Below are positions 60,641-64,000 of a stretch of 64,000 bases of DNA, in pieces (the first letter of the stretch is position 1; each line of letters begins with the position of its first letter). Location of the stretch: assembly GCA_902779445.1 (NCBI GenBank), contig CACZBM010000005.1, positions 1-64,000 on the forward strand, written 5' to 3'. The notes under the pieces are model-generated. The model was not told the origin of the DNA. It searched no databases and saw only the letters and a program-made list of their open reading frames with translations. The position numbers and the translations under genes are program-made. This DNA is from an uncultured Lachnospiraceae bacterium (GTDB lineage: Bacteria > Bacillota > Clostridia > Lachnospirales > Lachnospiraceae).

Positions 60641-60686
60641 GCCTTCCACCACCCCCCCCCTTTAGGGGAAGGCAGACGGATGAGGG
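60641..60686 (-). repeat. palindromic intergenic repeat, CCTCATCCGTC family, copy 3, with C9 tract
   Basis: Inverted relative to copies 1 and 2: GCCTTCC ... GGAAGGC then GACGGATGAGGG. The hairpin loop contains a run of nine C (60652-60660). Confidence 0.7.
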
Positions 60687-60702
60687 TAAGAGGTGCCAAT
60701 AC

Positions 60703-60945
60703 ATGAATTTCTTCAAATGGCTCGTAAAAAAAGAAAAGTGGTCGGATAAGAGTAAAGCGGCAAGGTTTTATGCCACTGACGCCTGTGACGGGTGTAAGCT
60801 GTGTTACGATGAGTGTCCGACAGGTCATATCAAATGGATAAATGAGAGGCCAGAGTGGGAAAAGCCCTGCCTTATGTGTGCGTCATGTTCTACAGTATGC
60901 CCTTCGGATGCCATTAAATACGGGGTTGTACCTCCCAAGGAATAA
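60703..60945 (+). CDS. small 2[4Fe-4S] ferredoxin-type protein
   Basis: 80 residues with AAGAGGTG before the ATG. Two Cys clusters, CDGCKLCYDECP and CLMCASCSTVCP, are each CxxCxxCxxxCP and bind two 4Fe-4S clusters. A basic N-terminal helix (FFKWLVKKEKW) precedes them. It resembles the ferredoxin part of EFR1-type proteins. Electron-transfer partner unknown. Only two bases before the YigZ-family gene. Confidence 0.85.
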   Translation: MNFFKWLVKKEKWSDKSKAARFYATDACDGCKLCYDECPTGHIKWINERPEWEKPCLMCASCSTVCPSDAIKYGVVPPKE

Positions 60946-60947
60946 TA

Positions 60948-61610
60948 ATGGAAAAGTATAGAACTGTTAAAAAAGATAAGGTGTTTTCCGGAGAGATCAC
61001 GGAGAAAAAGTCGAGATTCATAGGGTACTTGAGCCGCGCTGAGAGTGAAGAAGAGGCGGCGGGCTTTTTAAATGAGATCCGAAAAAAACACTATGATGCG
61101 AGGCATAACTGCAGCGCCTATATAATCGCAGGAGAAAACGGCGCCAGAGATATCCTTCATTCTTCGGATGACGGGGAGCCCTCCGGTACTGCAGGGAAAC
61201 CAATAATGGCGGTGATAGAGGGAGAAGGATTTAAGAACGTGATCCTCGTAGTTACGAGATACTTTGGGGGAACCCTTCTCGGAACCGGCGGTCTGGTAAG
61301 AGCCTACACAGATGCCGCCAAGGAAGCAGTGAAAACCGCTATGGAAGGCGGTCTTGTCACCATGGCTCCCTTCATTCCTGTTACATTTTCTTTTGATTAT
61401 CCGAAAGAGGGTGCAGTACGGCGTCTCCTTGAAAAGTACGGAGTATTTCCTGCAGACACAGAATACTCTGACAGAGTAAGATTCAGGGTAAATCTTCCGG
61501 AAGAAAATGCGGAATCCTTTAAGAACAGTATCCGGGAACTGCTGTCAGGACTGACCGACTACACGGAAGATGAGGCTTTGATGATGAAAAAAATTGATAA
61601 TCAACATTGA
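60948..61610 (+). CDS. YigZ/IMPACT family protein
   Basis: 220 residues. The N-terminal UPF0029 domain holds HNCSAYIIAG, DDGEPSGTAGKP and VTRYFGGTLLGTGGLVRAY; the C-terminal ~80 residues are the DUF1949-like ferredoxin-fold domain. Homologues are linked to translation control (IMPACT) in eukaryotes; the bacterial role is unclear. AAGGAAT precedes the ATG. Confidence 0.92.
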   Translation: MEKYRTVKKDKVFSGEITEKKSRFIGYLSRAESEEEAAGFLNEIRKKHYDARHNCSAYIIAGENGARDILHSSDDGEPSGTAGKPIMAVIEGEGFKNVILVVTRYFGGTLLGTGGLVRAYTDAAKEAVKTAMEGGLVTMAPFIPVTFSFDYPKEGAVRRLLEKYGVFPADTEYSDRVRFRVNLPEENAESFKNSIRELLSGLTDYTEDEALMMKKIDNQH

Positions 61611-61626
61611 AAATGATATAATATCA

Positions 61627-61707
61627 AAAATGTTGATGAAACATACATTTGCACATTCCAAAATGTTGATTCTACATACATTTATACATTCCAAAATGTT
61701 GATTCGG
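61627..61707 (+). repeat. 33-bp tandem repeat upstream of the broken ATPase gene
   Basis: Units at 61627-61659 and 61660-61692 share AAAATGTTGAT, ACATACATTT and ACATTCC; a third, partial copy starts at 61693. It lies directly before the ribosome site (GGAG) of the ATPase remnant, where operator repeats would be expected. Confidence 0.75.
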
Positions 61708-61716
61708 AGTAAATGC

Positions 61717-62150
61717 ATGTTAAAAAGAAAAGCAACAGAACAGATTAAATACTGGATTCAGCATAAGGACAAGAAATGCCTTGTTGTTCAGGGTGCCAGA
61801 CAGACAGAAAAACATATCTGATAGAGAGATTCGCTGAAGAAAACTATGAGGAAGTAGTTGAAATTAATTTTAAGGAGATGCCTTCAGCGGATGCCTTATA
61901 CAAAAAAGGATACAGCCTTTATTTTTATAAGAATGAAACCACTAAAAAGGAATTGGATATAATCATTCAAAAAGATGGTCAGGTGATTCCAATTGAAGTA
62001 AAGGGTGGAAACAATAGAGCTAATTCATTGAATTCTGCTCTGAAGAAATATGATAATATCACCTGTGGATATAAGTTTATTGATGGAAATATAGGTGTTG
62101 ATGACAATGGAGTTATAACAATGCCGCTATATATGGCGGCATTTTTCTGA
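61717..62150 (+). pseudogene. AAA ATPase with DUF4143-type C-terminus, frameshifted and deleted
   Basis: From ATG 61717 the frame reads MLKRKATEQIKYWI then VVQGARQT, where the Walker A GKT should follow. One base is missing near 61806 (CAGACAGAAAAACATAT instead of a GGAAAAAC reading), which shifts the frame and stops at 61821. The next frame continues as YLIERFAEENYEEVVEINFK, then jumps at about 61900 from the N-terminal to the C-terminal part (YFYKNETTKKELDIIIQK, PIEVKGG, ITMPLYMAAFF), so ~250 residues are missing. Intact homologues have ~400 residues. Clearly non-functional. Confidence 0.85.
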
Positions 62151-62160
62151 AATCTGATAA

Positions 62161-63276
62161 TCACCTCCCTCCGGGACCACCTCCATGTCCGCCACGGCCT
62201 GAGCCGCCACGATCAGAGCTGTCGTTGGCATGGCTACCATGGTCAGAATCACCGTGATCAGGCTCTCTGTGCTCAGATCCGTTATTATCTGGTGCATTAT
62301 CATTGGGGGTGTTTCCGCCAGGATCACCGTAACTGCCTAGGTTATCTCCGGGAGGTGCCATTCCGTTGTCTGTCGGAGGATTGGTATTGCTGCCTTCAGG
62401 AGGAATGTTAACTTCACCAGCCGGTGCAGGAACTGCTTCAGGCATTGGCACTGTGTTAGCTCCCTGATCCGGGATAATACCTGGTGCGTTTGTTTCTTCT
62501 GAACCGGGATTGTTTTCGGGAACAGGGTTATTCTCTATAACAGGACTGTTACCCGGTGCCGGTCTGTTTTCGGGTGAAGGATCGTTATCAGGATTACCGG
62601 ATCCATTTTTTCCGGAATCGCGGTCTGACTTCTCTTCAGAGCTTTTATTATCGTCTTCATTACCGGATGCAGGAGCGGAACTTTCCGGATATGATTCTTC
62701 AGCCGGCAGTGAGGGAAGAATCTCTTCATTAACAGGAGTGTCCTGAATGATCACGGGACTTGATTCTTCTGTCCCGGGTTCATCTTCGTTAGCCGCTTCG
62801 GACGGTTCATTATAGTTGTTATCATAATTGTCATCTATGATCCCACTTACCATCTTTTCTACATAATCTACATTTTTTCCGGCGATATCTTTGCTGATAT
62901 CTTTTAGAAGTGTTTCGTTTTTCGGATCAGCAGTATTGATCTCCACAACTTTTCCATACACATTGACTCCCAGAGTAATGGAAGAATCAGATGAAACGGT
63001 CACGCTTGATATGGGACAGGCATAGCTTACCATGGCACCAGAAAGTGTGATAAGTACAAGACATGCAGCCGCTGAAGAAACAAAGCGGTAAGGCAGGCGG
63101 AATGCATGGGTTTTAACGGAACCGGTAAACGGAACAATATCCGGAAGGGTTTCGGTATCAGGAAGTTCCAGTACCGTACCCTGCTCATAGCCCATATTAT
63201 CGATATAACGCATGGTACCGTCCTTCATCAGGACTGCGGCTTTATTCTCTTTTATCTGTATTACAACGGCTCTCAT
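62161..63276 (-). CDS. rsgI: RsgI-type transmembrane anti-sigma factor
   Basis: 371 residues. N-terminal RsgI domain (~1-45, VIQIKENKAAVLMKDG and GYEQGTVLEL) binds SigI in the cytoplasm. One span (~64-86), then a short extracytoplasmic domain (~88-150, SITLGVNVYGKVVEIN). Residues ~160-371 are a low-complexity Pro/Asn/Asp/Gly/Ser-rich region ending in a Gly/His/Asp-rich tail; no carbohydrate-binding module. The position of the usual Asn-Pro autocleavage site reads SSDSSI, so it appears absent. Its start overlaps the sigI stop (TAATG). Confidence 0.85.
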   Translation of the reverse strand: MRAVVIQIKENKAAVLMKDGTMRYIDNMGYEQGTVLELPDTETLPDIVPFTGSVKTHAFRLPYRFVSSAAACLVLITLSGAMVSYACPISSVTVSSDSSITLGVNVYGKVVEINTADPKNETLLKDISKDIAGKNVDYVEKMVSGIIDDNYDNNYNEPSEAANEDEPGTEESSPVIIQDTPVNEEILPSLPAEESYPESSAPASGNEDDNKSSEEKSDRDSGKNGSGNPDNDPSPENRPAPGNSPVIENNPVPENNPGSEETNAPGIIPDQGANTVPMPEAVPAPAGEVNIPPEGSNTNPPTDNGMAPPGDNLGSYGDPGGNTPNDNAPDNNGSEHREPDHGDSDHGSHANDSSDRGGSGRGGHGGGPGGR

Positions 63277-63986
63277 TAATCTATAAAAGCTCCTATATTG
63301 TCATAATCTCCGCATTTAATAAGTATGGAGGTTAAGATATATTTTCTGTGTCTGTCAAAGGTCTTCCGGTTCATGTCTGATCTTTCAAGCATTTCAGCTA
63401 CGGGCAGAGACTTTTTCTTTTTGAATATCTCTGTCAGAGGAGGCGGATCAAAAAAACGCTTTATGATATTGGAACAGGCTGATTTGGTTTTCTCAGATTT
63501 GGGAGAGCTTTGGGGAAGCTCGAAAAGATCTATTCCGTATTCACTAAGTTCCGTTTCAAGAGCTTCCAACTCATATTTCAGGCTGTTATCTGTATATACT
63601 GCGGTTTTTCTGCTTAATTCCTCACGAAGCTTAATATCAGCAGAGTCACGATCATAATCAATATCACCGGAAAAGGAAGACGGATCGGTTAACAGCTCCA
63701 TATTTTTTCCGCTTTTCTTCATCATGTCGATAAGCCTGCTTCTTATTACAAGGGACGCATAGCTCCAGAAAGCCCCTTTTTCCTCATTATAGGAATCAAG
63801 GGCTTCGGACACGGCAAGGAGAGCAGTGGAAAATTCATCATCGCTTTCAGAAACCGTACATTTTAGTATTCTTGCAGTGAGACGGAGAATATGGGTTCGT
63901 TCTTCTGTTAGGAATTTGTTTTTTGAATCCCTGCTTTCTCCGGCAGCTGCAGCTCTTACATTTTCTTCGTACTTTTTATCCGCCAT
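63276..63986 (-). CDS. sigI: RNA polymerase sigma factor SigI
   Basis: 236 residues. DDEFSTALLAVSEALDSYNE and FWSYASLVIRSRLIDMMKK match SigI region 2; the C-terminal SDMNRKTFDRHRKYILTSIL is the region-4-like domain of this family. It is translationally coupled to rsgI, the classic SigI-RsgI pair. The apparent ATG at 63986 is 15 bases from the window edge and lacks a ribosome site, so the true start may lie outside. Confidence 0.85.
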   Translation of the reverse strand: MADKKYEENVRAAAAGESRDSKNKFLTEERTHILRLTARILKCTVSESDDEFSTALLAVSEALDSYNEEKGAFWSYASLVIRSRLIDMMKKSGKNMELLTDPSSFSGDIDYDRDSADIKLREELSRKTAVYTDNSLKYELEALETELSEYGIDLFELPQSSPKSEKTKSACSNIIKRFFDPPPLTEIFKKKKSLPVAEMLERSDMNRKTFDRHRKYILTSILIKCGDYDNIGAFID

Positions 63987-64000
63987 GAATAGATTCTATC

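Overview
The window looks like chromosomal DNA from a motile, Gram-positive member of the Lachnospiraceae (Butyrivibrio-like; this is inference). The evidence is moderate GC, strong AGGAGG-type ribosome binding sites, proteins of the DUF5716/DUF5717 and DUF6033 type that I associate with this family, a SigI/RsgI pair, a DUF3048 lipoprotein, a sigma-D (flagellar class) promoter and c-di-GMP proteins (PilZ, EAL). I recognised no rRNA, tRNA, CRISPR array or prophage, and most of the window is housekeeping.

Layout. 1-3878: partial HAD-type gene, then hldE-gmhA-gmhB for nucleotide-activated heptose. 3882-8287: a GT-B/CDP-glycerol-transferase-like gene (minus strand), a pentose-phosphate-type epimerase, an IspD/TarI-type cytidylyltransferase and a polyol dehydrogenase, plausibly for an activated polyol of a surface polymer. 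8297-9337: cbiB; its partner cobD lies far away at 46808-47905. 9632-17466: pheS-pheT-queA, a PilZ protein, a 42-residue membrane peptide, tyrA and aroA. 17617-21266: an EF-G paralogue with an unusual leader, then a GT-C-type membrane protein. 21357-28890: leuS, a membrane protein, an L,D-transpeptidase, a small protein, an SAH/MTA-type deaminase, a MutS-like membrane ATPase and rnhA. 29042-31411: DUF6033 protein behind a sigma-D promoter, an SDR epimerase and a CarD regulator. 31412-32252: accessory intergenic block hiding a 59-residue double-glycine peptide gene. 32253-37541: EAL protein, Na+ symporter, RsmF-like methyltransferase and a small membrane protein. 37633-44445: beta-CASP nuclease, DHFR, ManA and a heterodimeric ABC exporter. 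44821-46713: ECF sigma factor fused to a membrane and extracytoplasmic region. 48018-56084: DUF5717/DUF5716/TPR/coiled-coil operon facing a zinc-ribbon SHOCT protein. 56263-59027: purB-purA. 59442-61610: DUF3048 lipoprotein, ferredoxin and YigZ. 61717-62150: broken AAA ATPase. 62161-63986: rsgI and sigI on the minus strand.

Two families of short palindromic intergenic repeats run through the housekeeping parts. One is built on a CTCAGAATGACA core and has expanded into tandem arrays of different period at four loci. The other is built on CCTCATCCGTC plus a CCTTCTCC hairpin and occurs three times.

Best candidates for new biology: the double-glycine peptide gene bracketed by direct copies of a third repeat; the four-gene module with a degenerate Hsp70/actin-like protein; the membrane-tethered ECF sigma factor with an in-frame 27-bp minisatellite; the T-box-like terminator hairpin ahead of the EF-G paralogue; heptose activation in a Gram-positive; and an RsgI that lacks the Asn-Pro autocleavage site.
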